Source of the DNA: Nitrosomonas ureae
Lineage (GTDB): Bacteria; Pseudomonadota; Gammaproteobacteria; Burkholderiales; Nitrosomonadaceae
Assembly: GCF_900206265.1 (NCBI RefSeq)
Contig: NZ_LT907782.1
Span: 744,001-808,000, forward strand
Reading direction: 5' to 3'
Length of the DNA: 64,000 nt
Shown: piece after piece, positions 16,936-25,854 of the stretch
Layout: every line of letters begins with the position of its first letter
Numbering within the stretch: position 1 is the first letter of the stretch
Notes under the pieces: generated by a model
Told to the model about the DNA's origin: nothing
Databases searched by the model: none
What the model saw: only the letters and a program-made list of their open reading frames with translations
Position numbers and translations under genes: made by a program

Positions 16936-16988
16936 AATGTAGTTATGTTTATTATCGAAGTCAAGAATTATTTGTAGTTATGTTTATT
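16936..16988 (-). promoter_or_regulatory. brnT promoter flanked by two 16-bp operator repeats
   Basis: On the minus strand, TTGACT (16964-16959), 17 bases and TACATT (16941-16936) form a plausible sigma-70 promoter just before the brnT ATG. The sequence TGTAGTTATGTTTATT occurs on the plus strand at 16938-16953 and again, identical, at 16973-16988. One copy covers the -10 box; the other lies upstream of the -35 and runs into the recombinase stop codon. This is a fitting arrangement for BrnA autorepression. Confidence 0.65.
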
Positions 16989-18285
16989 TCTTTACAACAC
17001 ACAATCCTGCTTGTGTTGGTATAAAATTAATCCCTGCTTCCTTCAATATCCAGCTTTCTATTTTGACGTGCCACATGCGCAGCAAATCAAGTGGACGGCG
17101 TATATAGTTTTGTTCTCTAACTCCTTGCGGCTTATGTCCCTGAATTTGTGCGGCGATACCTGCGGGCATTTCTATCCATTCACACAAACTGGCAAAAGAA
17201 CGCCTCAATCCGTGCAAAGTTAAATCCAATCCAGCTATTGCACATGCTTTTCGGTGCGCTATGGAAGGATCGGTTAAGCGGCCACTTGCAGCGGTAGGGC
17301 TTGAAAATACCCATTCGTTGCGGCGCGTGAGTGCGGATAGCAAATTAGCCACATAAGGTGTTAACGGAATGACTCTAAAATCTTCTACTTTGTCATTAAT
17401 CGTTAAGCTATTCCATTGAAAATCTATATCCTGCCAGCGTAAAGAAGCGATTTCTTCGCGGCGTGCGCCAGTCAGCAAAAGAGTTTGCAGATATGCGGAT
17501 ATGATGGGATTCTGAATTTGTTTGATTGCCTTAAACCATGCGAGCAATTGCTCGCGCTGTAACACGTCGTGCTTAACCTTAGCCTTGCCCAGACTCTCTC
17601 GGGCATCATTATTCTGTGCTGGATTGCTTGTCACAATGGCTTTATACGTTGAATGTCTTCCGCACCAATTCAGAAAAGCTCTTAATAATCGTAGAGCAAG
17701 CCGTGCGCGTGTCGGTCGGGTCATGGCTTCGGTCTGTGCCCACTCAGTCACTAATTCTGGCGTTAAGTCTACCAGTCGAATTTTAGCAAGTGTGGCAAGT
17801 GATCCAGGCTCTGTCAGTTTTTTGCTTCGTTTGCGTGCATCGCCACCGGCTTGCATAACTTTGTCATGGTCGCGTATGTGCAACTCTGACCATAGCGGCT
17901 TGCGGGCAGTCACATATTCTTCCCATGCTTGACCTACTGTAACGATTTCACGCGCTTCCTGCGCTTTCCTAGCTGCTTCTGAGGCTTGTTTTGCCGCTTT
18001 TTCTTCTGCTGCTTCTTGACGCGGGTCTATGCCTTGATCGGTCTTAACTTTTAGTCGGGCTGCTTCGGTTTGTGCGTCTGAGATACTCCACGCTGGATAG
18101 TTGCCGATGGTTATACGCATGGTTTTGCCGTGTAGCTCAGTTTGGAATATGTAAGATTTTGTACCGCTGGCGGTAACTCGCAATCCCAAGCCGGACTGTT
18201 TCCCATCCCAGAAGATAGATTGCTTTGCCCCTGGTTTGCACTTGAATGATGCGACTCGTTCGGAAGTGAAGTTATCCCATTTCAT
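16984..18285 (-). CDS. int: Tyrosine recombinase (P4-type integrase) of the element
   Basis: A 433-residue integrase with the P4-family plan. An N-terminal DUF4102 arm-binding domain (SGLGLRVTASGTKSYIFQTE, then TIGNYPAWSISDAQTEA) is followed by a core-binding SAM-like domain (about residues 105-215) and the catalytic domain. That domain holds Arg near residue 273 (TGARREEIASLRW), the HxLRR motif near 356 (LHGLRRSFAS), His in QGHKP and the nucleophile Tyr near 393 (EQNYIRR). It catalyses integration and excision at the tRNA-Phe site. It lies at the attR side, reading into the element, with an ATG at 18285. Its stop overlaps one of the brnT operator repeats. Confidence 0.95.
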   Translation of the reverse strand: MKWDNFTSERVASFKCKPGAKQSIFWDGKQSGLGLRVTASGTKSYIFQTELHGKTMRITIGNYPAWSISDAQTEAARLKVKTDQGIDPRQEAAEEKAAKQASEAARKAQEAREIVTVGQAWEEYVTARKPLWSELHIRDHDKVMQAGGDARKRSKKLTEPGSLATLAKIRLVDLTPELVTEWAQTEAMTRPTRARLALRLLRAFLNWCGRHSTYKAIVTSNPAQNNDARESLGKAKVKHDVLQREQLLAWFKAIKQIQNPIISAYLQTLLLTGARREEIASLRWQDIDFQWNSLTINDKVEDFRVIPLTPYVANLLSALTRRNEWVFSSPTAASGRLTDPSIAHRKACAIAGLDLTLHGLRRSFASLCEWIEMPAGIAAQIQGHKPQGVREQNYIRRPLDLLRMWHVKIESWILKEAGINFIPTQAGLCVVKK

Positions 18286-18299
18286 TTTTGATTATTTCC

Positions 18300-18318
18300 C
18301 GTGTAAGGCTGGTGTAAG
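18300..18318 (+). promoter_or_regulatory. Candidate recombinase arm site, right end
   Basis: The second copy of the 19-bp repeat (CGTGTAAGGCTGGTGTAAG), in the same orientation as 9586-9604. It lies 14 bases before the recombinase start and 127 bases inside attR, so binding there could also repress the recombinase gene. Confidence 0.6.
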
Positions 18319-18445
18319 GAAATAATATCAAAATAACGGAACACCAATCAACACTAATAATAGGTAATATTCTGTAACTTATTTGTTTTTTAAAGAAAAT
18401 AATAATTATTTGAATAGCGATCAACACCGATAAACGGCATTTAAT

Positions 18446-18495
18446 GAGGACTGAAAATCCTTGTGTCGGTGGTTCGATTCCGCCCTTGGCCACCA
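18446..18495 (+). pseudogene. 3' half of tRNA-Phe left by integration
   Basis: Fifty bases equal to the 3' part of tRNA-Phe, from the anticodon stem to CCA. The 5' acceptor strand and D-arm are missing, so no functional tRNA can form. It is the displaced end of the original target. Confidence 0.93.
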
Positions 18496-18501
18496 AATAA
18501 A
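18446..18501. repeat. attR: 56-bp direct repeat
   Basis: Identical to 9481-9536 over 56 bases. It marks the right end of the element. Host sequence resumes after it with an AT-rich stretch that holds no gene up to the IS remnant at 18769. Confidence 0.95.
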
Positions 18502-18768
18502 ACAATAAGTTACCTAATATACCCCAATAGTAATTTTCTTATGGGGTTACGCGGGGATTATATTGCAACTATATGGCAACCATTACTGGATTGACCTCTT
18601 AAGTGTTTTCGCCGGACTTAATTATTTTGCTTAAGGTCAAGTTAGTTCCGCTCATTAATCTAACTCCAATACTTCTCGAATTTTCGTGAATTTTTCTCTT
18701 CTCAATTACCGGTAAATTACCCGCTTCATTGTTAGCTCAAAATCACAAAAGCCAATACTACCGAAACT

Positions 18769-19194
18769 TGAAGTGGTCCCGAAAAGTTCGGGCAGCTGAA
18801 TGGCTATGCTAAGGTTTTATTTTCTGTATGATAATTTTTATCGATAAATGAGTGCAGAAAAGGAGCAAGAAACGTAGAAATCATTCATCGAAATTTAAAT
18901 CAAAAGTTGCATTGACTGCGATCAAGAGTAATCAGTCGCTGACTGAGCTCTCTCAACAATATGGAGCAATCTGATCGTGAACTGGAGAAACAGTTGATTG
19001 AGAACAGCAGCGAAATTTTTGCAGCGGGTAAGCGACTGGCGCCGGATAGAAGGTTGGAAGTTCAGTCGTTACAGACGAAGATTGGTCAATTGACTATGTA
19101 GAATGATTTTTTGTCCAAAGCGCTGGATCGCTATACCGGCCACAGTTATGAACCCAGTAAATTGCGGAAAGCAGATCAATGGTTAAGAAAATAA
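18769..19194 (+). pseudogene. Decayed IS3-type element end with orfA remnant
   Basis: From 18769 the sequence TGAAGTGGTCCCGAAAAGTT looks like an IS3-group terminal repeat. An orfA-like frame follows: KRRNHSSKFKSKVALTAIK (the helix-turn-helix start of IS3 orfA), then SLTELSQQYGA. The frame then shifts; a piece reading LIVNWRN and another reading ENSSEIFAAGKR appear in different frames. The leucine-zipper part KIGQLTM is followed by TAG, then NDFLSKAL. At least two frameshifts, a short deletion and one stop make it non-functional. There is no orfB and no right end, so the element was truncated. It lies about 270 bases outside attR. Confidence 0.8.
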
Positions 19195-19324
19195 CTCCTA
19201 AGTTATCTGTCCCAAAAATAAGGCCCACTTCTCGGTCTCTTTGCAAGGATTCTAAATCATTGGAGAGTTCCTCATGCAATGTCGCTTGAAAGAATTCCGC
19301 AAGGTGGTTTGGTAATACAAACAA
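19094..19324 (-). CDS. Doubtful 76-aa ORF, perhaps a gene cut by the IS remnant
   Basis: The ORF starts 6 bases after the GNAT stop on the same strand, which would suit a coupled gene. Its first ~43 residues lie outside the IS remnant and look protein-like (LPNHLAEFFQATLHEELSND), but the rest is antisense to the transposase remnant. It may be the surviving front of a gene interrupted by the insertion, or chance. No family is recognised. Confidence 0.25.
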   Translation of the reverse strand: MFVLPNHLAEFFQATLHEELSNDLESLQRDREVGLIFGTDNLGVIFLTIDLLSAIYWVHNCGRYSDPALWTKNHST

Positions 19325-19330
19325 TATAGA

Positions 19331-20179
19331 TTAACCTAGTTCAAAACTGGTGATCCCATACATCCGCTCAAAATCCAGTGCGGGCATATACTTGGTATAC
19401 ATTCTCGATGTTTCAAAAACAATCTGCAAATCATGGCGTTCAACTAAAGCTCGCGCATGGGGATTATTCTCACAAATATCCAGGAATACCGGTTGATTTT
19501 CCTTTACAGAAGCAAGTAATCCCAACCATAGAGTCTCGGCTAACAATGGATTATCAGCAAATAACGGGGCAACTTTATACCCTACGCGGCAAGGGCGAAT
19601 TACTCCATATGCGATAATCTGATTACTCTGAATAATCCCTAAAGCAATGCTCTCAGGCTGAGTAAGCCACAACCTTAGAAATTTAGCTCTATCAGCGGGG
19701 AAAAATGCTGAATCATACGAACATATTTGCGCAAAAGGAATTCTTGCAAGTTCAATCAATTCCGGATTACATGGAAATTGTCCGCCTGTTAATCCTTGAT
19801 AGCGAATATTGCGGTATGCTGCCTGAAAGCCGGATTTTTTATAGTTATCCTGTTGTGCAACCACCCCATCCAGACCGATATTGCACCCTTTGAGATAATT
19901 AAGCCCAGCATGCCAAAGCTTAAAACCATATTGTTGTCCACGATATGGTTTTTTAACAATATAAAGTCCCATAAACCCAAACGAATCGCTGTATTTAACC
20001 GCTGATAGACAGGCAATAGGTTGACCGTTAAGTAGGCCTATGAAGAAACCATCCCTATCCGCAGCATAAAAGCAATCTCTATCATGTAAACCAGGATTCC
20101 AACCTTCAATAGCAGCCAATTCGATAGCAAAATCTATCTCATTTTGCATCATTGGCCGGATAATATATTCGCTGTCCAT
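19331..20179 (-). CDS. GNAT-family N-acetyltransferase
   Basis: A 282-residue protein. The N-terminal GNAT domain includes IIRPMMQNEIDFAIELAAIEG, the strand IACLSAVKYSDSFGFMGLYIV and the acetyl-CoA loop KKPYRGQQYGFKLW (a Q/RxxGxG/A-like motif) near residues 85-98. A second GNAT-like C-terminal half (about residues 140-280) contains LGIIQSNQIIAYGVIRPCR and GYKVAPLFADNPLLAETLW. This two-domain plan matches YitH-type acetyltransferases whose substrates are unknown. The frame opens at a TTG at 20203; the ATG at 20179 is chosen. It stands alone beside the IS remnant. Confidence 0.85.
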   Translation of the reverse strand: MDSEYIIRPMMQNEIDFAIELAAIEGWNPGLHDRDCFYAADRDGFFIGLLNGQPIACLSAVKYSDSFGFMGLYIVKKPYRGQQYGFKLWHAGLNYLKGCNIGLDGVVAQQDNYKKSGFQAAYRNIRYQGLTGGQFPCNPELIELARIPFAQICSYDSAFFPADRAKFLRLWLTQPESIALGIIQSNQIIAYGVIRPCRVGYKVAPLFADNPLLAETLWLGLLASVKENQPVFLDICENNPHARALVERHDLQIVFETSRMYTKYMPALDFERMYGITSFELG

Positions 20180-20298
20180 TAATTCTTTTATACCTAGGAA
20201 CAAAGATCCAGCGAAGGCGTATCCACTATATCGCTAAACATGCTTATTATCATCAATATAAGCAATACATCTTCAATTATATTTAGAACCTTCAATCC

Positions 20299-20580
20299 CT
20301 ATTTTTTGGTATATGCAACACACCAGCCCTGGGAATTAATGCTCCCTTCAACGACTTTACATTCCCCTTGAGCTTCAGGTGTCTTACCTGGAATAAACTG
20401 CATGCAATTACTGCATTGCTCTTTGTCGTTTGGTTCATCCCGGTATTGCATTGATTCCTTTGAAGCTTTAGACGCATGAGCGTAATTCATCAAGATATTG
20501 AAAAGAGGGATAGTGGTTCCCAGTGCGATAAATTTCATTATTCTGCGCCGTGAGAATTTTTTCTGAAAATGTCTCATCAT
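20299..20580 (-). CDS. High-potential iron-sulfur protein (HiPIP)
   Basis: A 93-residue precursor. A Tat-type signal (SRRRIMKFIALGTTIPLF) is followed by a mature domain of about 65 residues with four cysteines in HiPIP order (QCSNCMQF, GECKVVEG, GWCVAY). These would hold a 4Fe-4S cluster working between +3 and +2 at high potential. HiPIPs are periplasmic one-electron carriers, often linking the bc1 complex to oxidases or reaction centres. The start with AAGGAGG 5 bases before ATG 20580 is clear; an upstream extension of the frame is not needed. It is a single gene. Confidence 0.93.
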   Translation of the reverse strand: MMRHFQKKFSRRRIMKFIALGTTIPLFNILMNYAHASKASKESMQYRDEPNDKEQCSNCMQFIPGKTPEAQGECKVVEGSINSQGWCVAYTKK

Positions 20581-21334
20581 AGTATCCTCCTTCGAACAGG
20601 TTATCATGGAAATTCTCTTACACAACAATCAAAACATATGGTTTAGGTTTATAAGGATATCTACCTAAAATAAATTATCTGTACGGCAGCAAACATTAAT
20701 AAAGAAACCAGAGTCGATGTATGTTTCATTTGTTCAAATGACTTTCTCATATTTAATTAGCGGAAAAAACATAAACTCACGCTGAGTTTTTATTTTGTAA
20801 AAGACTCAAAAAACGTTCAACAATATCAGGTCTGGCGGAATATGACTTTTAGCCACACCCACTTAATACCGGCCAGTGGCGCAAGGACTGGATTGAAGTG
20901 TATTGCGGTAGCCTGGGGAGGGCTGCTCGAGCGAATCACTTCGTTGCGCGGCACTCGCTCCCTCACCTATTTTGGTGATATGTCTCGGTTGCTGCGTTTC
21001 GTGCGCCTCATACTCCATCTCGCTCCCCGAATTAATCGGCATTTCCCCAGATGATAATACGCGATGGCTAGTAATGCAGCCAAGTGAACGCATTAACGCG
21101 TTTCCCCGTTTGCTTTGTGCTATTCATTCACCTCCATGAAATCAAAGCTAAATTTATCCGATGAAGGAAGTATGAAGATGAAAATTCTGTTTTGCAAAAC
21201 TTACATACAGGTAAATTCGACCCGGAAATGAGCTCACAAGGGGAATTATGTCATTTTCATCAGATAGAAAATTGACAAATATTTACCGACTGAAATTTTA
21301 CGTCACTTCGGAACTTGAGAGGAAAACGGTGCAG
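20581..21334. other. Gene-free stretch with a GC-rich island
   Basis: No convincing gene lies between the HiPIP and the terminator at 21335. A hairpin AAACTCA-CGC-TGAGTTT with a T-rich tail occurs at 20773-20789, but no upstream gene explains it. Bases about 20863-21095 are clearly more GC-rich than their surroundings and open in several frames on both strands without family resemblance. They look like a fragment of foreign or repeated DNA. The rest is AT-rich. Confidence 0.5.
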
Positions 21335-21364
21335 AAAAAAACCGCCTCTTGGGACGGTTTTTTT
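21335..21364. terminator. Bidirectional hairpin terminator
   Basis: AAAAAAACCG at 21335-21344 pairs with CGGTTTTTTT at 21355-21364 around a ten-base loop, giving A-tract and T-tract flanks in both directions. It lies 42 bases past the stop of the small lipoprotein gene on its right and can end that leftward transcript. Confidence 0.8.
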
Positions 21365-21406
21365 CTCATTCTAATGAGATTGTTTCAGTATTAAAATACT
21401 TGGAGA

Positions 21407-21592
21407 TCAATGTCCAGGCTTGCTGGTACCACCGTAAGGGCGTGGATCTTGTCCTTCTTTAAGGCAGTTACCATTACCATCTATTCCAAATTGACAGTCA
21501 TCGGCACTGGCATTTGGATCACCCATATCGGCATTTGAACAAGCAGTTAAGAAAGCTAGTAGAACTACAGTAAAAATTGACAGTTTCATCAC
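21407..21592 (-). CDS. Small lipoprotein, 61 residues
   Basis: A short precursor with signal peptide (LSIFTVVLLAF) and lipobox LTAC, lipidated near Cys18. The mature part of about 40 residues has two further cysteines (DDCQFGIDGNGNCL) that could form a disulfide, and a Gly/Pro-rich end. AAGGA lies 6 bases before GTG 21592 and 9 before the following ATG at 21589; either may start it. Function unknown. It is followed by the terminator at 21335-21364. Confidence 0.75.
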   Translation of the reverse strand: MMKLSIFTVVLLAFLTACSNADMGDPNASADDCQFGIDGNGNCLKEGQDPRPYGGTSKPGH

Positions 21593-21721
21593 TTAATTTC
21601 CTTATTTAGATTTACCATATTTATTTTGAGGGTTTGAGTATATAACAGAACAGAAAAAATTTCCAAGCACTTGGCCATCGATATCACTCACTAATGCCAT
21701 ATCAGCAGATGTTTTATCTGC

Positions 21722-23524
21722 TTACCCGCCACGCAGTATTTGCATTAAATAAACGCCATATTTGTCGAGTTTGCGTGCACCGACACCTGTCACTTGACTC
21801 AATTCATCTTCTGTTTTCGGGCATAAACGCACCAATTCATGCAACGTGGCATCATGAAAAATCACATAAGCCGGAACACCATGCTCTTTGGCTGTCTTTG
21901 CCCGCCATGACCGTAACTGTTCCCACAAATAGCGCTCGGTTGAATCCAAGGGTGTTAAATCATCGCCATGGCGCTTTTTAGATAATTGCTCGGTTCTGGT
22001 TTGTTGACGTAAATATACGTTTTGCTGCCCTTTAAGTACAGCACGGCTGGCTTCAGTAAGATGCAAAGCACCATGCCCTTCACTGTCCGGCGTCAGTAAA
22101 CCCAACGCAACAATTTGGCGAAATATCGCCCGCCAGGTTTTTTCAGGCAGGTTTTTCCCGATCCCAAAAGTACTGATTTTGTCATGATGCCATTCTTTTA
22201 CACGATCGGTCAGGTTGCCGCGCAAAACGTCAATTAAATGACCTGCGCCGAAAATTTGCCCCGTACGATAAGCACACGACATTGCCTTTTGTACCTCCAC
22301 CGTGGCATCCCAAACTTTAGGCGGATTTAAGCAAATATCGCAATTTCCGCACCCCGCAGCAGTGTCAACACTTTCACCGAAATAACTTAGCATGCGAATA
22401 CGACGGCAAGTAGTCGTTTCGCATAACGACAACATGGCTTCCAGTTTGCGTGCAGCGCCTTGCTTAAATTTGACCTGCGCTTCGGATTCTTCAATCATAC
22501 GCCGCTGTTGAATGACATCGCCAAGACCATACGCCATCCAGGCATTGGCTGCTTGTCCATCACGACCAGCACGGCCGGTTTCCTGATAATAGCCCTCGAT
22601 GCTCTTCGGTAAATCCAAATGCGCGACAAAACGCACATCGGGTTTATCGATTCCCATACCGAACGCAATCGTGGCAACCATGATGATGCTCTCTTCGCGT
22701 AAAAATTTTTCCTGATTCAGGCTTCGCTGCTGCATACTCATGCCGGCGTGATAGGCCACAGCGTTCAAACCCTGCTTCACCAACCAAAGAGTGATTTCCT
22801 CCACCTTTTTACGTGACAGGCAATATACAATCCCAGCATCCGACGAATGTTCCGCCTGGATGAAAGCCAACAATTGGGAACGACTGTTAGTTTTATCGAT
22901 AATCTGATACCGAATGTTCGGGCGATCAAAACTTGAGACAAATACTTTAGCTAAATTCAACCCAAGCCGCTCAATGATTTCTTTACGCGTATCCATGTCG
23001 GCGGTTGCTGTCAATGCAATACGCGGAATTGCAGGAAAACGCTCGTGTAAAATCGATAATTGAATGTATTCCGGACGGAAATCATGTCCCCATTGCGAAA
23101 CACAGTGTGCTTCATCAATCGCGAACAGCGCAATCGGAATACGTGTCATCAGATTCAGAAACCGCGCAGTCAACAAGCGCTCAGGCGCCACATACAGCAA
23201 ATCATATTCATCCGCTAAAAGCTTCTGCTCAACCAGAATAGCTTCTTGTTGGGATAATGAAGAATTCAGCACTGCGGCGCGTACCCCGATTTCGTGCAAT
23301 GCAGTGACTTGATTGTGCATCAAAGCAATAAGGGGAGACACGACAATAGCAACACCATTGCGTAATAACGCCGGAATTTGATAACACAATGACTTGCCAC
23401 CACCGGTTGGCATCAACACCAGGCAATCGCCTCCACCGGCAAGGTGCGCAATGACTTCCGCTTGCTGCCCGCGAAAAGCCGGATAACCAAAAACTTCCTT
23501 CAATAAATTAAGCGCTTCGGACAT
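21722..23524 (-). CDS. recQ: ATP-dependent DNA helicase RecQ
   Basis: A 600-residue 3'-5' SF2 helicase. It has the RecQ motif 0 ([14 protein letters not shown]), Walker A PTGGGKS, DEAH box ([19 protein letters not shown]), motifs V and VI ([24 protein letters not shown]), the zinc-binding cysteines ([15 protein letters not shown]), an RQC winged helix and a C-terminal HRDC domain ([20 protein letters not shown]). It unwinds recombination and fork intermediates in the RecF pathway. It is complete at the usual length. It stands alone, divergent from glnA. Confidence 0.97.
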   Translation of the reverse strand: MSEALNLLKEVFGYPAFRGQQAEVIAHLAGGGDCLVLMPTGGGKSLCYQIPALLRNGVAIVVSPLIALMHNQVTALHEIGVRAAVLNSSLSQQEAILVEQKLLADEYDLLYVAPERLLTARFLNLMTRIPIALFAIDEAHCVSQWGHDFRPEYIQLSILHERFPAIPRIALTATADMDTRKEIIERLGLNLAKVFVSSFDRPNIRYQIIDKTNSRSQLLAFIQAEHSSDAGIVYCLSRKKVEEITLWLVKQGLNAVAYHAGMSMQQRSLNQEKFLREESIIMVATIAFGMGIDKPDVRFVAHLDLPKSIEGYYQETGRAGRDGQAANAWMAYGLGDVIQQRRMIEESEAQVKFKQGAARKLEAMLSLCETTTCRRIRMLSYFGESVDTAAGCGNCDICLNPPKVWDATVEVQKAMSCAYRTGQIFGAGHLIDVLRGNLTDRVKEWHHDKISTFGIGKNLPEKTWRAIFRQIVALGLLTPDSEGHGALHLTEASRAVLKGQQNVYLRQQTRTEQLSKKRHGDDLTPLDSTERYLWEQLRSWRAKTAKEHGVPAYVIFHDATLHELVRLCPKTEDELSQVTGVGARKLDKYGVYLMQILRGG

Positions 23525-23733
23525 TCCAAATAGAATTGCTGCAAATTCCCACTAATTAACCCGATCAAGGCATGATTGTAATTTACATTGTCTGTAAATT
23601 GCTTTTCTAAGAATCATAAAGACTTTCATGATACTACACCGGGATGCAGGCACAGCTACTGGTAAGTTTATTTTCATTCAATCGGTTTGATAACAATTGT
23701 TAATGCCGTTTCAAATTATTCATGCGGTTGTAC

Positions 23734-23742
23734 TGGTATAAT
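23734..23742 (+). promoter_or_regulatory. Extended -10 promoter for glnA
   Basis: TGGTATAAT is a perfect extended -10 element (TGn plus TATAAT), 55 bases before the glnA ATG. No matching -35 is needed in such promoters and none is clear. No convincing sigma-54 site (GG-N10-GC) was found in the 270-base upstream region. Confidence 0.55.
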
Positions 23743-23797
23743 TCCATGAAGGTGTCTTTATTTATAAAATTTGTGATGTTAGTTTGGAGAAACGAAT

Positions 23798-25207
23798 ATG
23801 GTGGTAGCTGATGTTCTGAAATTGATTCAAGACAATGAAGTTAAATTTGTTGATTTGCGTTTTACCGATACCAATGGAAAAGAACATCATGTCACCCTGC
23901 CTGCACATAACTTTGATGCAGATAAGTTTGACGATGGACATCCTTTTGACGGCTCATCGATTGGTGGTTGGAAAGGAATTCAGGCATCCGATATGTTATT
24001 GATCCCTGATCCTGATACCGCGAATATGGATCCATTCATGGATGAACCCACATTACTGCTTACTTGTGATGTGGTCGAGCCTGCCGATGGCAAAGGCTAT
24101 AGTCGTGACCCGCGTTCATTAGCCCGGCGCGGGGAAATTTACCTAAAGTCAACGGGCATCGGGGATGTGGCTTATTTCGGACCGGAACCTGAGTTTTTTA
24201 TATTCGATTCGGTACGCTGGCATACCGGCATGTCCGGTTGTTCGGTCAAAATAGAATCTGAAGAAGCGGCCTGGAGTTCGTCAATCAAGTACGAAAGCGG
24301 TAATATCGGTCATCGTCCTGCTGTCAAAGGCGGCTACTTCCCGGTTCCTCCCGTAGATTCGCTGCAGGATATCCGCTCCGCCATGTGCCTGACCCTGGAA
24401 GAAATGGGTGTGGGTGTCGAAGTTCATCATCATGAAGTAGCTACCGCAGGTCAATGTGAAATAGGCACACGCTTTAATAGTCTGGTGAAGCGCGCGGACT
24501 GGAATCAGATCCTTAAATACGTGATTCATAATGTCGCGCATTCATACGGCAAGACAGCAACTTTTATGCCCAAACCGATCGTGGGTGATAATGGTTCCGG
24601 CATGCATGTGCATCAGTCGATCTGGAAAGACGGTAAGAATTTATTCTCCGGCAATGGTTATGCGGGTTTATCCGAAATCGCGTTGTATTATATCGGTGGT
24701 ATCCTCAAACACGCTAAAGCGCTCAACGCCATCTGCAATCCCAGCACCAACTCCTATAAAAGATTGGTTGCCGGATTTGAAGCACCCGTCAATCTGGCTT
24801 ATTCGGCCAGCAATCGGTCAGCCGCAATTCGTATTCCCCATACCAGCAGCCCCAAAGGACGACGCATAGAAGTTCGTTTTCCCGATCCGACCGCAAACCC
24901 TTATCTGGCATTCACTGCGTTAATGATGGCTGGTTTGGATGGCATCCAAAATAAAATACACCCCGGCGACCCGATGGATAAGAATCTTTATGACCTGCCG
25001 CCAGAAGAGGCTGCCAAGGTGCCTAATGCCTGCGCTTCGCTGGATGAAGCGTTGGAATGTCTGGATAAAGATCGGGATTTTTTGATTCGGGGCGGCGTAT
25101 TCTCCAATGATTTGATCGATGCGTACATTCAATTGAAGATGGATGAAGTCAAATTATTACGTACCACCACACATCCGATTGAATTCGATTTGTATTACAG
25201 CTTATAA
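23798..25207 (+). CDS. glnA: Glutamine synthetase, type I
   Basis: A 469-residue enzyme, normal for GSI-beta. It makes glutamine from glutamate, ammonia and ATP and is the main ammonium assimilation step. Visible motifs are DGSSIGGW (N-terminal beta-grasp), the metal-binding [28 protein letters not shown], the ATP-binding [16 protein letters not shown], the [10 protein letters not shown] flap and [20 protein letters not shown]. The adenylylation tyrosine is at residue ~397 ([10 protein letters not shown]), so activity is probably set by GlnE. GGAG lies ahead of the ATG. It is monocistronic, without glnB or ntrBC beside it. Confidence 0.98.
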   Translation: MVVADVLKLIQDNEVKFVDLRFTDTNGKEHHVTLPAHNFDADKFDDGHPFDGSSIGGWKGIQASDMLLIPDPDTANMDPFMDEPTLLLTCDVVEPADGKGYSRDPRSLARRGEIYLKSTGIGDVAYFGPEPEFFIFDSVRWHTGMSGCSVKIESEEAAWSSSIKYESGNIGHRPAVKGGYFPVPPVDSLQDIRSAMCLTLEEMGVGVEVHHHEVATAGQCEIGTRFNSLVKRADWNQILKYVIHNVAHSYGKTATFMPKPIVGDNGSGMHVHQSIWKDGKNLFSGNGYAGLSEIALYYIGGILKHAKALNAICNPSTNSYKRLVAGFEAPVNLAYSASNRSAAIRIPHTSSPKGRRIEVRFPDPTANPYLAFTALMMAGLDGIQNKIHPGDPMDKNLYDLPPEEAAKVPNACASLDEALECLDKDRDFLIRGGVFSNDLIDAYIQLKMDEVKLLRTTTHPIEFDLYYSL

Positions 25208-25404
25208 TTTTCATTATTCACAAACTTAAGAAGCTGAATATACCAAACGGTATTAATTACTTATAGGATAACGCCTATAACCCAGCACCGATTAAGCCGT
25301 GTAATAAAGAGAATTTGGCAGTTCTTTTTTTGCTTTTCAACAAAGATAATTTTGATAAACTAATCAGGCAGTTGATATTGTCATCAATATTCTTTCAGCA
25401 AAAT

Positions 25405-25854
25405 ATGAAAACTATAACGCTCTTAATTCTATTGATCTTTATTTTACCCATTGGCTTCCCGCAAGCAATGGCCGGCTCTGAGATATATAAGTATGTCGAT
25501 AAAGATGGCAATATTACCTTCACGAATCGCCGCGTCTCTAATGCAGAAAAGATTTCCATTGCCTCATTTTCGAGAAATACAAAATCCAGTCAGTCAAAAC
25601 CAAGTTCAGATTTAAATCTTCCGCGCGTAAACGATACAACCCAAAAAAACCGTGATGTCATGCGGCGTGAGATTCTACAAAAAGAACTCATTGCCGAAGA
25701 AAAACTCTTTTCTGAAACACAGAATTTCTTGGACGAGATCCGCAACAAGCCTGAGTTTAAGAATAATTCTCAGGAAAGGACTGTAAAGCTAAAAAATAAA
25801 TTGCTTCTGCACCAAAGAAACGTCGCGGCATTAAAAAAAGAATTAGGTCGGTAA
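25405..25854 (+). CDS. DUF4124-domain secreted protein, first of a pair
   Basis: A 149-residue precursor with signal peptide (ITLLILLIFILPIGF, cleavage after AMA). The DUF4124 motif follows at once (EIYKYVDKDGNITFTNRRV), a small 'Y/WKWxDxxGxxxYSD'-type domain, and the C-terminal half is a charged coiled coil. The frame extends upstream to a TTG at 25315, but the ATG at 25405 gives a proper signal sequence. The next gene encodes a second copy of the same plan, and its ATG follows this stop directly. DUF4124 proteins are periplasmic; their function is not known. Confidence 0.85.
   Translation: MKTITLLILLIFILPIGFPQAMAGSEIYKYVDKDGNITFTNRRVSNAEKISIASFSRNTKSSQSKPSSDLNLPRVNDTTQKNRDVMRREILQKELIAEEKLFSETQNFLDEIRNKPEFKNNSQERTVKLKNKLLLHQRNVAALKKELGR

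Noticed and set aside
18272-18505. 77-codon ORF starting with KGGIEPPTQGFS
   Set aside because: This is the reverse translation of the tRNA-Phe fragment at attR, a known annotation artefact, and it runs into the recombinase start.
20773-20789. Hairpin with T-rich tail as a terminator
   Set aside because: No gene ends nearby on either strand, so its role cannot be supported.
23650-23797. Sigma-54 promoter for glnA
   Set aside because: No GG-N10-GC pair of suitable sequence could be found; an extended -10 sigma-70 box fits better.
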